Below are positions 61,901-64,000 of a stretch of 64,000 nt of DNA, piece after piece (positions within the stretch are counted from its first letter, which is position 1; the number at the start of each line of letters is the position of its first letter). The translations under genes and the position numbers were made by a program. Below the pieces are notes generated by a model, which ran no database searches, was not told the DNA's origin, and was given only the letters and a program-made list of their open reading frames with translations. Source of the stretch: Saxidomus purpurata (lineage: Eukaryota; Mollusca; Bivalvia; Venerida; Veneridae); NCBI GenBank assembly GCA_022818135.1, contig JAFMSR010000019.1, forward strand, positions 3,701,357 to 3,765,356, written 5' to 3'.

Positions 61901-64000
61901 TGAAACATGTACATGTAGCTTTTGACAATAAACTGATAATTTCGGATTATAAAACTTCTACAATGAAGTTTGGAATAGATAATGTTTTGAGTAAGTGTAG
62001 GATTCTTTTCCGTTTGAAGTTAAAATACATATTAATTGGGTCTCTATTTATAGATTGATTGTGTGCTGACGGGTTGTTTATTTCGATCCGACAGCATGCT
62101 AAGTTGTTAATTGTGGAGTCTTTGATGTCGGGAATTTTCGAAATGAATCAACATATTTCTTTTTTGTATCGATAAATAAAAGTTAATCAGTAAAAGAATA
62201 TAACCAAAATTGAAGACATGACCCAAATGCGGACATCTCGAAACACCGTGTCCAGTCACCACAATTCACGGTGACCGGACATCCTAAGTACGAATATTCC
62301 GAGGTGTTCTTTGGGTGACTATAATATATTGTTTCCGGACGGAGTAAAAACCGTTATCTTACCGTTAAAATGCACATCTTTGCTCTTTGTCAACAGCGAC
62401 CCTAAAAATAATAACCGATTATTTTTTTATGGTGCAGGCGGGAGCCAATAATAAAAAAATATTTTTTTTTGTTTTAGAAAAAAAATCGTGCGCAATCCCG
62501 ATTACCAACTTATTAATTTGGTGTGGCCTTAATATGAAAATATTATATGAACATAACATACTCCGGATATAAGGAATACATTTAAATGTTCTGTTCCCAA
62601 TGGGTTCGTTATACAGTAAATTCCGTTTTTAACGGCTCCGGACATAACGAACACACTTTTTTGGGCCCAATGTTTTTCCGTCTTTATTTAATACGAAAAT
62701 GCTATATGGATATAACAAACTCCGGATATGCGGAACAAGTTTAAATGCATCTAAGGAGTTCGTTATATACGCAGTTTACTGTATTTTTTCAAATTCTTAA
62801 AGCGATATGAAACATGATTTTTATTTTGTGTATAGATAGCATTTCTGTTGAGCGTTTACCCATCTCAATTTCAAAGTTTGTTCATCTTTGGTTTTCGAAG
62901 GTGTCCCCGCTGAAAGTTTACTGACAAAAAAGCGAACCATTAAATTCATGTTCCAACGGCATAGACGTAAAGGCTGATCATGATCTACAATAGTTACAAA
63001 AGCAGAATCATTTGCTACGTATAGGGTTAAATTTAAAGGACCAACCCTATTTTACCAATGAGAAATCGTGTTCTAAATATTTTGCCCAATGAGAAACCTT
63101 GTTCTTACCATTTTCACAAAGTGAAGGAGAATCTTTGTACTAACAATTTCAACCAATCAGAAACCTTGTATTTACCATTTTGACCAATGAGAAACCTCGT
63201 TATTTATGACATTTACTTTCTATCGAGTAATGCAAAGAAACCAAGCGAATGGAGAAACGGTAAACTTGTACTGTAAAAAGGATGATGTTCGAGATGATTT
63301 AATGTTAAGTATTTTGTACATTCTTCACTTCGCTCACTCCAAATTTCGAAAAAGATTCAGTTCACATAGATTTGCAATTTAATTTTTTTCCCTTTATATT
63401 GAAAGTATAGAAAGAAACACAAATCTACAACTTAAATGGAATAAAGTTGTACAGTCAAATTTGTGTAAAAGACCACCTGTGAATAAAAACCATCATGCGA
63501 ATAAAGACCATCAGGGACAAAATTGTGCACTTTTAAAATATCTGGTGACGTCTGCGAATAAAGACCACCTGTCAACAAAAAAGTGGTCTATTTGCACAGG
63601 TTTAACTGTAAAGGCTTAGATTTTGTGTATCTCTCTATTCTTATTCACCCGCTGGAAGCCTGTTTAGTTGTTTAGTTTATACTAATTTATTTATTCTCGA
63701 TTGCGAATCAGGTTATTAAAACTTAGATTAATCACTCTCGATACTTATTCCAGATGGGATCAACCTCGAAGAGAGAGAGGCAACGTAGAATTATTTGTGT
63801 CTTGCCTAAGAACACTACCGACATGGCTATGGTAGGATCGAACCCGGGGCCCTTCGATCCTGAGGCGAACGCGCTACCATTGCGCCACGGAGGCTCCACG
63901 TTTAGTTGTGATTACTGATTAAAGAAAAAAAAGTAACTTACCTATGACGTCATTGCAATATATCCCAGCATGCCCTTTTTTACACGACGAACAAACACCA
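22850..64000 (-). CDS. Inferred EB/EGF-repeat receptor with long tyrosine-rich tail, 14 exons seen, 5' end outside the window
   Basis: Fourteen minus-strand exons join in one frame: three EGF/EB exons (63942-64000, 60835-60981, 59391-59525), one stalk-plus-membrane-helix exon (32521-32656) and ten cytoplasmic exons ending with TGA at 22850-22852. Nearly all introns are phase 1; only the junction after the membrane exon is phase 2. From the membrane exon to the stop there are 360 residues, about 315 of them cytoplasmic, with Yxx(L/I) motifs YDEI, YFIL, YDKL (twice), YEEL and YEML, plus YMNP and YEKP. This resembles EGF-repeat phagocytic or adhesion receptors, whose tails are read by SH2 or adaptor proteins; function is inferred. 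The join across 32657-59390 rests on phase, strand and domain order only. If wrong, there are two genes: an EGF gene entering from the right, and a short receptor starting near 32.7 kb. Confidence 0.55.
23298..23380. repeat. A-run followed by T-run
   Basis: About 42 A, then a short break and about 29 T. It directly abuts a family B element at 23381. The two runs can pair into a hairpin and may be an assembly weak spot. Confidence 0.85.
23381..23757 (-). mobile_element. Family B inverted-repeat element
   Basis: Ends TAAAGCTGCCCGTTCACAG and AATCTGAGAGCAAGCAGCTT; 377 bases. Confidence 0.75.
23945..24095 (-). mobile_element. SINE type 1 fragment without head
   Basis: ATACTAATTTATTTACTCGC and the AATTATTCGTGTCATGCCCA block match the body and tail of the copy at 63668. 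Confidence 0.6.
24096..24273 (+). mobile_element. tRNA-derived SINE, type 2
   Basis: Box-B-like GCTGGTTCGAGCCCC, body CACGACCGTACCTCCTCATT and CACCAGTACTGG, tail AATAAGTATAAACTAA shared with type 1. It is joined head to head with the preceding fragment. Confidence 0.7.
24457..24513 (-). CDS. Cytoplasmic micro-exon with GYEKP motif
   Basis: The acceptor is TTATTCACAG and the donor AAAG/GTAAGG; phase 1-1, 19 codons encoding NGLIADDGYEKPITKQTK. Here Pro replaces the +3 hydrophobic residue of the neighbouring exons. Confidence 0.7.
25187..25252 (-). CDS. Cytoplasmic micro-exon with DYEML motif
   Basis: The acceptor is GTCTTTTCAG and the donor CGAA/GTACAT (weaker); phase 1-1, 22 codons encoding NDLESEEDYEMLQKEEISRK. 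It belongs to the same duplicated exon set. Confidence 0.68.
25785..25859 (-). CDS. Cytoplasmic micro-exon with DYEEL motif
   Basis: The acceptor is TTGTCTTTAG and the donor CTTG/GTAATT; phase 1-1, 25 codons encoding SSSETSESADDYEELHRKIS. It belongs to the same duplicated exon set. Confidence 0.72.
25946..26296 (+). mobile_element. Family B element inside the receptor tail gene
   Basis: Ends TAAAAGCTGCTCGCTCTCAG and GGCAACTTAGAGCGAGCATC; lies in the intron between the exons at 25785 and 26563. Confidence 0.78.
26563..26628 (-). CDS. Cytoplasmic micro-exon with DYDKL motif
   Basis: The acceptor is TTTTTTTACAG and the donor TCAG/GTATGA; phase 1-1, 22 codons encoding EKGSANDYDKLRHRKNSDIS. It is similar in length and pattern (acidic, Tyr, Leu, basic, Ser) to the exons at 27101, 25785 and 25187. 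Confidence 0.7.
27101..27151 (-). CDS. Cytoplasmic micro-exon with EYDKL motif, weak acceptor
   Basis: The donor is ACTG/GTAATT; the likely acceptor is CCGGAAG, which lacks a pyrimidine run next to it. With this choice the exon is phase 1-1, 17 codons, encoding DEYDKLIQKGKELLKT, clearly related to its neighbours. The poor acceptor suggests rare inclusion or decay. Confidence 0.5.
27489..27850 (+). mobile_element. Family B element inside the receptor tail gene
   Basis: Ends CTTTAAAGCTGCTCGCTCTC and ACAGCTGAGAGCGAGCAGCT; lies between the exons at 27101 and 27938. Confidence 0.8.
27938..28006 (-). CDS. Cytoplasmic exon with DYFILEP motif
   Basis: The acceptor is CTTTTTAG and the donor ACTG/GTATGA; phase 1-1, 23 codons encoding HDYFILEPVYGKENETSIED. 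A second AG (TTATCTTAG) 24 bases further in would keep phase but remove the YFIL motif, so alternative acceptor use is possible. Confidence 0.68.
28353..28509. mobile_element. Family C palindromic element, copy 1
   Basis: ATTGTTGGTTTCGGTGTAAG and TTACACCGATACCAACAAT are the ends; the centre is ACGAGTGGCACAGCCACGAG. Almost the whole 157 bases can fold on itself. Confidence 0.8.
28805..29017 (-). CDS. Cytoplasmic exon with three tandem 14-residue acidic repeats
   Basis: The acceptor is TCGTTTCAG and the donor ACAA/GTAATT; phase 1-1, 71 codons. It holds three copies of a 42-base unit encoding SE(L/I/M)S(E/D)P(K/E)VH(S/N)IDD-type repeats, followed by NYSFATEPSYRKGSVTDST. The repeats keep frame and stay acidic, which argues for translation. 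Confidence 0.75.
29282..29640 (+). repeat. Direct duplication of a tRNA-like sequence with C-rich junction
   Basis: About 132 bases (TAATGGATGTGTAATGAGTA through AGATCAAGAGGTCCT) occur at 29282-29413 and again at 29473-29606, nearly identical, separated by C-runs. Confidence 0.85.
29558..29630 (+). tRNA. tRNA-like sequence or pseudo-tRNA
   Basis: A near-perfect box A (TGGCGCAGTGGTTAGAGCG), an anticodon-arm-like CTTTGAGATCAAGAG, box B (GAGTTCAATCC) and a T-run terminator are present, but the two ends do not form a seven-pair acceptor stem. It is most likely a tRNA-derived repeat. Confidence 0.35.
30139..30369 (-). CDS. Cytoplasmic exon with YDEI, YMNP and YEIN motifs
   Basis: The acceptor is AATTATAG and the donor TCAG/GTATTT; phase 1-1, 77 codons. 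It encodes RRISHISGKIDMDMSVYDEI, then NAVYMNPYIE, KKYDLWP, ARYEINNGYSS and LQYFS. YMNP has Asn at +2, the pattern bound by Grb2-type SH2 domains when phosphorylated; this is a motif match only. A minisatellite begins about 25 bases upstream of the acceptor. Confidence 0.75.
30394..31036. repeat. Minisatellite, about 31-base unit, some 20 copies
   Basis: Unit GGACATCCTCCGCGGTACAA TCACATAATAAAA with much divergence. It starts about 25 bases upstream of the acceptor of the 30139-30369 receptor exon. Confidence 0.9.
31172..31408 (+). mobile_element. tRNA-derived SINE, type 3
   Basis: Head CTTCGTGGCCGAGTAGTTAG (box A) and AAGGGTGCGAGCC (box B), body GATAGGCGCCTAGTACTGG, tail AACAACAACAACAAAG. It ends 12 bases before the juxtamembrane exon. 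Confidence 0.8.
31420..31466 (-). CDS. Juxtamembrane basic exon
   Basis: The acceptor is GTATTTCAG and the donor CGTG/GTATGA; 47 bases entering in phase 2 and leaving in phase 1. It encodes RKSRKGKVHLNIEPR, the positively charged stop-transfer sequence expected right after the membrane helix. The two alternative frames contain stops, so phase alone selects this reading. Confidence 0.72.
32521..32656 (-). CDS. Stalk and transmembrane exon of receptor
   Basis: The acceptor is TTTGTCTTTCAG and the donor GGAG/GTATTC. It encodes a Thr-rich stalk (TGTTTVHTDTAGQQRSK), then a hydrophobic helix starting YAVKVALGSVFSLVF and ending VVTALLYW, followed by Arg. A start codon just upstream could turn the same stretch into a signal-peptide-like MLILSSTFLCVC, but that overlaps the strong acceptor, so the splice model is preferred. 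Confidence 0.75.
32716..32922 (+). mobile_element. tRNA-derived SINE, type 2
   Basis: Head GAGCGGTGGTGTAGAGG and GCGGGCTCGAGCACTACC, body CACGACCGTACCTCCTCATA, tail AATTAGTATAAACTAA. It lies just upstream of the membrane exon on the opposite strand. Confidence 0.75.
34535..34580 (+). promoter_or_regulatory. Candidate TATA boxes of the C1q receptor gene
   Basis: TATAAAG at about 34536 and TATAAAAA at about 34573 lie 92 and 55 bases before the ATG, at distances that would give a short 5' leader. This is a position-based guess in AT-rich DNA. Confidence 0.3.
34628..35018 (+). CDS. Exon 1: cytoplasmic N-terminus and membrane helix
   Basis: It has 130 codons plus one base; the donor is GACG/GTTAGT. 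It encodes a 100-residue hydrophilic head (Asp/Glu, Asn, Ser, Thr rich, with ETYATI and QCYDTL), then MCIFFTITVTVCISIS and a further hydrophobic stretch to residue 125. No cleavable signal is visible because the hydrophobic segment starts near residue 101, which supports type II topology. Confidence 0.78.
34628..55010 (+). CDS. Type II membrane protein with two TSP1 domains and a C-terminal C1q domain, four exons, complete
   Basis: Exons 34628-35018, 45892-46071, 51751-51918 and 54628-55010 join in frame through three phase-1 introns into 373 residues. The ATG at 34628 has a strong context (TCAAAATGG); the frame upstream lacks another ATG. Residues 1-100 are polar with no signal peptide and contain Yxx(I/L) at Y36 (YATI) and Y74 (YDTL). 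Residues 101-125 are a membrane helix, so the N-terminus is probably cytoplasmic. Residues 131-190 and 191-246 are thrombospondin type 1 repeats, and 247-373 are a C1q globular domain ending in a short FSGTLVFRV strand. C1q domains of bivalves act as pattern-recognition lectins and are usually secreted; a membrane-anchored form with TSP1 stalks would be a receptor or a shed trimer. Ligand and partners are unknown. Small extra exons in the long introns cannot be excluded. Confidence 0.82.
35541..35727 (-). mobile_element. SINE type 4, head missing
   Basis: TTGGTACCGGATAATCC, TTTAGGTTTCGGGGGATAG and GTTCTTTAACATGCC are the reverse complement of the body at 40293. Confidence 0.75.
35749..36124 (+). 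mobile_element. Family B element in intron 1 of the C1q receptor gene
   Basis: Ends TTAAAGCTGCTCGCTCATAC and AACTGTGAGCGAGCAGCTTT; 376 bases. Confidence 0.8.
36125..38990. other. Intron 1 of the C1q gene, nothing recognised
   Basis: AT-rich sequence. Frames at 36594-36860 (-) and 37704-37925 (-) show no domain or splice support. Confidence 0.45.
39015..39125. repeat. Inverted ATTATCTCGTGGCCACGCGAT units
   Basis: TATTATCTCGTGGCCACGCG is followed, after an A-rich stretch, by its reverse complement TATCGCGTGGCCACGAGATA; a third partial ATTATCGCG follows. Confidence 0.7.
39345..39480. repeat. Imperfect inverted repeat
   Basis: CGTTTTTTCGTGTTAT and GCAGAAACCCTCGGGAT are mirrored by ATCCCTCGGGATTCTGCAG and ATAACACGAAAAAGCG. 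It is a fold-back of about 130 bases. Confidence 0.7.
39738..39960. repeat. Cluster of TCCAATTGGA palindromes
   Basis: At least ten CCAATTGG or AATTGGA motifs in about 220 bases, often in opposite pairs, at uneven spacing. Confidence 0.8.
40293..40550 (+). mobile_element. tRNA-derived SINE, type 4
   Basis: Head GTAGTCGAGTGGTAACGC and GGGTTCGACCCC; body TAAAGAACCAGGCGGTGTCT, TATCCCCCGAAACCTAAAGC; end TATCCGGTACCAACG. Confidence 0.78.
40890..43440 (+). pseudogene. LINE-type retrotransposon remnant (ORF1-like coiled coil joined to ORF2 C-terminus)
   Basis: Open segments at 41574-41774 and 41842-42069, separated by frame breaks, encode a charged coiled coil, then KMRIFGK and VYRMGSKIEKQDRLVIADF, like the RNA-binding ORF1 protein of LINEs. 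From 42150 the frame reads as the region after the reverse transcriptase (LKDLFVNELYSNVE, FGIESYL, FITFRTRNHRL) and, after an insertion at about 42360-42780, resumes with RTCSTCVDKLGDEFHF, the terminal zinc-knuckle region. The 3' end carries a CTAAA-type tail near 43425. The middle of ORF2 is missing, so this is an internally deleted dead copy. A stretch near 40950 (NIATYRAQIGTF) may be its 5' part. Confidence 0.7.
42360..42784. mobile_element. Composite insertion in the LINE: family A end, family B remnant, (GT)n and C-run module
   Basis: A family A terminus (TTATGGATTATGTCCCTCTAA) is followed by degenerate family B interior, a (GT)n tract at 42622-42664, a C-run and GGCATTCCCTGTTTGATATT. 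It splits the LINE frame between FRTRNHRLMAV and EVGNWNR. Confidence 0.65.
43729..44775 (+). mobile_element. 5'-truncated LINE, ORF2 C-terminus and 3' tail
   Basis: One open frame of about 290 codons runs to TAA at 44599-44601 and encodes the segment after the reverse-transcriptase core: YVSSILSYSSEIWGF, ERLHRKFIKWVLNV, HVLSKIRLSSLCL and the terminal CKHCDKLTQEDEFHFILEC zinc-knuckle motif. A 3' tail ending near AATAAATTATCTGTTCTGTT follows. Endonuclease and catalytic domains are absent. The long intact frame suggests a recent insertion. It lies in intron 1 of the C1q receptor gene, same strand. Confidence 0.85.
45191..45357. mobile_element. Family C palindromic element, copy 2
   Basis: Same ends and centre (CACTCGTGGCTGCGCCACTC) as the copy at 28353, inside intron 1 of the C1q gene. 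Confidence 0.8.
45506..45583. repeat. Perfect 22-base-arm hairpin
   Basis: TCGAGGGTTGACCGCAAAAC TG at the left is exactly mirrored at the right, with AGTTA/TAACT extending the stem; loop about 20 bases. Confidence 0.85.
45892..46071 (+). CDS. Exon 2: thrombospondin type 1 repeat 1
   Basis: The acceptor is TTTTTCTATAG and the donor G/GTATGT. It is a symmetrical phase 1-1 exon of 60 codons. It encodes WNTWETWGSCSVSCDVGMQ, RTRNC, then HQCFG and LCTTVSC: the three layered Trp residues, the CSxSC core and six Cys of a TSP1 domain. Confidence 0.9.
46591..47574. mobile_element. Non-autonomous element with AACCAGGTTTT ends
   Basis: AACCAGGTTTTCC at the left and GAAAACCTGGTT at the right. Inside, three to four degenerate units carry TCAACCAAACTTTCACAGAA and 'cttctgtg.gcaactcct', with GGCGGGCGGGCGGGCG near the left end. 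It sits in intron 2 of the C1q gene. Confidence 0.65.
47740..49180. repeat. Minisatellite, about 40-base unit, some 35 copies
   Basis: Unit CTCCGTCCCGTGTAGTAGGG CAAGACAAAACTCTACACTA. Variant units with GTGCAGAATGAACGGATGGG recur at intervals. Between 48340 and 48860 several units are identical over 80-120 bases, a higher-order pattern from recent unequal exchange. Confidence 0.95.
49200..51750. other. Intron 2 of the C1q gene, mostly anonymous
   Basis: Apart from the hairpin at 50106 no element is clear. A frame at 49738-49983 ends in TTAGAAATGGACCTTTAA, which looks like a repeat end rather than a protein. Confidence 0.4.
50106..50162. repeat. Short hairpin
   Basis: ATAATTACGTTATTT and AAATAACGTAATTAT form a 15-base stem round a 20-base loop, in intron 2 of the C1q gene. 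Confidence 0.8.
51751..51918 (+). CDS. Exon 3: thrombospondin type 1 repeat 2
   Basis: The acceptor is TACATTGTAG and the donor GAG/GTACGT. It is a phase 1-1 exon of 56 codons encoding GGWSAWGSWDTCSASCDGG, then QTRLRTC, RNCYG and ETCNRQAC, a textbook TSP1 repeat with the WxxWxxW motif, which in this family can be C-mannosylated. Confidence 0.93.
52410..52640. repeat. Tandem repeat, about 87 bases x 2.6
   Basis: Unit starts CAATAGCCATGTGGCTACAT and holds CGCTGTGTCTTTTAAATGTG; nearly identical copies in intron 3 of the C1q gene. Confidence 0.92.
52641..54627. other. Intron 3 of the C1q gene, nothing recognised
   Basis: A minus-strand frame at 54209-54571 is cysteine-rich (LFCHFHFMAM, RLCTHTLHF, VNCQTGECS) but matches no family I know and lacks clear splice sites. 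Confidence 0.4.
54628..55010 (+). CDS. Exon 4: C1q globular domain and stop
   Basis: The acceptor is GTCATTCCAG. It encodes 126 residues: VAFNVYNST at the start, the AYDNTSGFFTTPVTGIYQF strand pair diagnostic of C1q domains, HRGERVYVDS and the final SFSGTLVFRV, then TAA. Length and strand order match a complete C1q head. No collagen repeat precedes it; TSP1 repeats take that place. Confidence 0.93.
55217..55222 (+). terminator. Polyadenylation signal AATAAA of the C1q receptor gene
   Basis: AATAAA occurs 207 bases after the stop codon, the first canonical hexamer in the downstream sequence on this strand. It is a plausible 3' end of the transcript. Confidence 0.5.
55840..56036 (-). repeat. 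Family D module with long (TG)n microsatellite
   Basis: About 44 TG units (55844-55932), then GC-rich sequence, a C-run and TTTTGATATTATTTTTG, the mirror of the 6196 module. Confidence 0.65.
56180..57110. other. No gene assigned
   Basis: Overlapping frames on the plus strand (56685-57006) are longer than expected and slightly GC-richer, but no motif or splice pair supports coding. Confidence 0.35.
57115..57515. repeat. Repeated TGTACATTCGAATGTCCAAT units
   Basis: About 125 bases at 57195-57320 recur at 57385-57510. Each copy contains the near-palindrome ACCTGTACATTCGAATGTCC with CTCGAATGTACATGTC. Related inverted pieces lie at 58830-58912 and 59185-59260. Confidence 0.7.
57520..58825. other. 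No gene seen
   Basis: Sequence around 57840-58450 is less AT-rich but has only short frames; it may be an old element whose flanks are the TACATTCGAATG repeats. Confidence 0.35.
58911..59038. mobile_element. Hairpin element, AACTGTTTTGCA ends
   Basis: TTTTGATATTTGCGAC is mirrored by GTCGCAAATGTCAAAA; inner pairs include ATACGG/CCGTAT. About 125 bases. Confidence 0.65.
59044..59192. mobile_element. Small inverted-repeat element, TTTTCTAACGCA ends
   Basis: TTTTCTAACGCA and TGCGTTAGAAAA bound about 148 bases holding TTGCGACTATATATACG and CCAATCAGAAACGACGTTAC, the latter similar to a stretch near 21095. Confidence 0.6.
59391..59525 (-). CDS. EB/EGF-like module exon
   Basis: The acceptor is CATTTCAG and the donor ATAA/GTAAGT; phase 1-1, 45 codons. 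It encodes YGKHCYNRANCLTTGAVCSG, then MVCTCDEGMYHNLKTDSC: the same cysteine order as the exon at 60835. A family B inverted-repeat element starts 23 bases upstream of the acceptor on the transcribed strand. Confidence 0.82.
59549..59914 (-). mobile_element. Family B element adjoining an EGF exon
   Basis: Ends TTAAAGCTGCTCGCTCTCAG and AATCTGAAAGCGTGTAGCTT; lies 23 bases upstream of the acceptor of the 59391-59525 exon on the transcribed strand. Confidence 0.8.
60040..60805. repeat. Degenerate minisatellite, about 45-base unit
   Basis: Unit TATGGTCTATGCTTTATGTA TATTGATTT.ACATTTTGTA repeated about 17 times with strong divergence; lies in the intron between the two EGF exons. Confidence 0.85.
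60835..60981 (-). CDS. EB/EGF-like module exon
   Basis: The acceptor is GATACAG and the donor GACA/GTATGT; it is a symmetrical phase 1-1 exon of 49 codons. It encodes GEKCKSSQECTVLNSVCIG, then STCQCDSRRYYSNG and GSCLD. Six Cys in the order C-C-C-CxC-C with the Leu/Asn-Ser-x-Cys pattern fit an EB or EGF-like extracellular module. Confidence 0.8.
61101..62531. mobile_element. 1.4-kb non-autonomous element with about 45-base inverted ends
   Basis: AGGCCACACCAAATTGATAA GTTGGTCATCGGGATT at the left; the right end at 62487-62531 is its reverse complement with few changes. T- and A-rich stretches (ATATTTTTTTTTGTTTT) follow both ends. No transposase frame is seen inside. Confidence 0.7.
62612..62783. 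mobile_element. TA-flanked inverted-repeat element
   Basis: TACAGTAAATTCCGTTTTTA at the left and CGCAGTTTACTGTA at the right, about 170 bases. The 3' part of another copy precedes it (62550-62611). TA target and CAGT ends suit the Tc1/mariner or pogo group; inferred. Confidence 0.65.
63450..63610. mobile_element. TA-flanked inverted-repeat element with GACCAC ends
   Basis: TACAGTCAAATTTGTGTAAA AGACCACC is mirrored by AAGTGGTCTATTTGCACAGG TTTAACTGTA; inside, AATAAAGACCA repeats three times. It is a mariner-like MITE by its TA flank and CAGT ends. Confidence 0.78.
63668..63895 (-). mobile_element. tRNA-derived SINE, type 1, complete
   Basis: Minus strand: GCCTCCGTGGCGCAATGGTA and CCCGGGTTCGATCC form A and B boxes; the body holds TTCTTAGGCAAGACACA; the 3' end is AATTAGTATAAACTAAAC. 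It lies in the receptor intron. Confidence 0.8.
63942..64000 (-). CDS. Partial exon: C-terminal half of an EGF-like domain
   Basis: Reading from the right edge, the frame GVCSSCKKGHAGIYCNDVI ends at a strong donor (ATAG/GTAAGT). The C-x2-C-x8-C spacing with Gly before the last Cys suits the end of an EGF-like module. The rest of the exon lies beyond the window. Confidence 0.65.
   Translation of the reverse strand, partial: VFVRRVKKGMLGYIAMTS

Overview
The window is animal nuclear DNA, AT-rich, with long introns, GT-AG splice sites and dense small repeats. The secreted and membrane proteins (C1q, thrombospondin type 1, EGF/EB-like, PAN and fucolectin-type domains) and the repeat families point to a mollusc, most likely a bivalve; this is inference, since nothing here fixes the species. 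Most open frames are chance or repeat-derived. Three genes can be built from phase-consistent exons.

Layout: (1) 1-7.2 kb has no gene; it holds short inverted-repeat elements (family A), a TIR element at 2.9-3.6 kb and the remains of a DIRS-like retroelement duplicated at 4.1-5.2 kb. (2) 7270-11218 (+) is a complete three-exon gene for a 251-residue secreted protein with a signal peptide, a PAN-like region and a fucolectin/tachylectin-4-type domain; its introns are packed with copies of inverted-repeat family B. (3) 11.3-22.8 kb is repeats only. (4) 22850-32656 (-) holds eleven exons encoding one membrane helix and a cytoplasmic tail of about 315 residues, rich in Tyr-x-x-Leu/Ile motifs, down to the stop codon. 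(5) 34628-55010 (+) is a complete four-exon gene for a 373-residue type II membrane protein: cytoplasmic N-terminus with two Yxx(I/L) motifs, membrane helix, two TSP1 domains and a C-terminal C1q domain. Its introns hold two LINE remnants and a 1.4-kb minisatellite. (6) 59391-64000 (-) holds three EB/EGF-like exons continuing past the right edge.

The (-) exons at 59-64 kb and at 22-33 kb fit together in reading phase, strand and domain order (EGF repeats, stalk, membrane helix, tail). The simplest model is one receptor gene of more than 41 kb with the whole C1q gene lying antisense inside its 26.7-kb intron. That link is inferred; the exons themselves are well supported. All three proteins look like cell-surface or secreted recognition molecules of the kinds expanded in bivalve immunity.

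Several homopolymer and microsatellite tracts (notably G48 followed by C32 at 8.1 kb) look suspicious and should be checked against reads.
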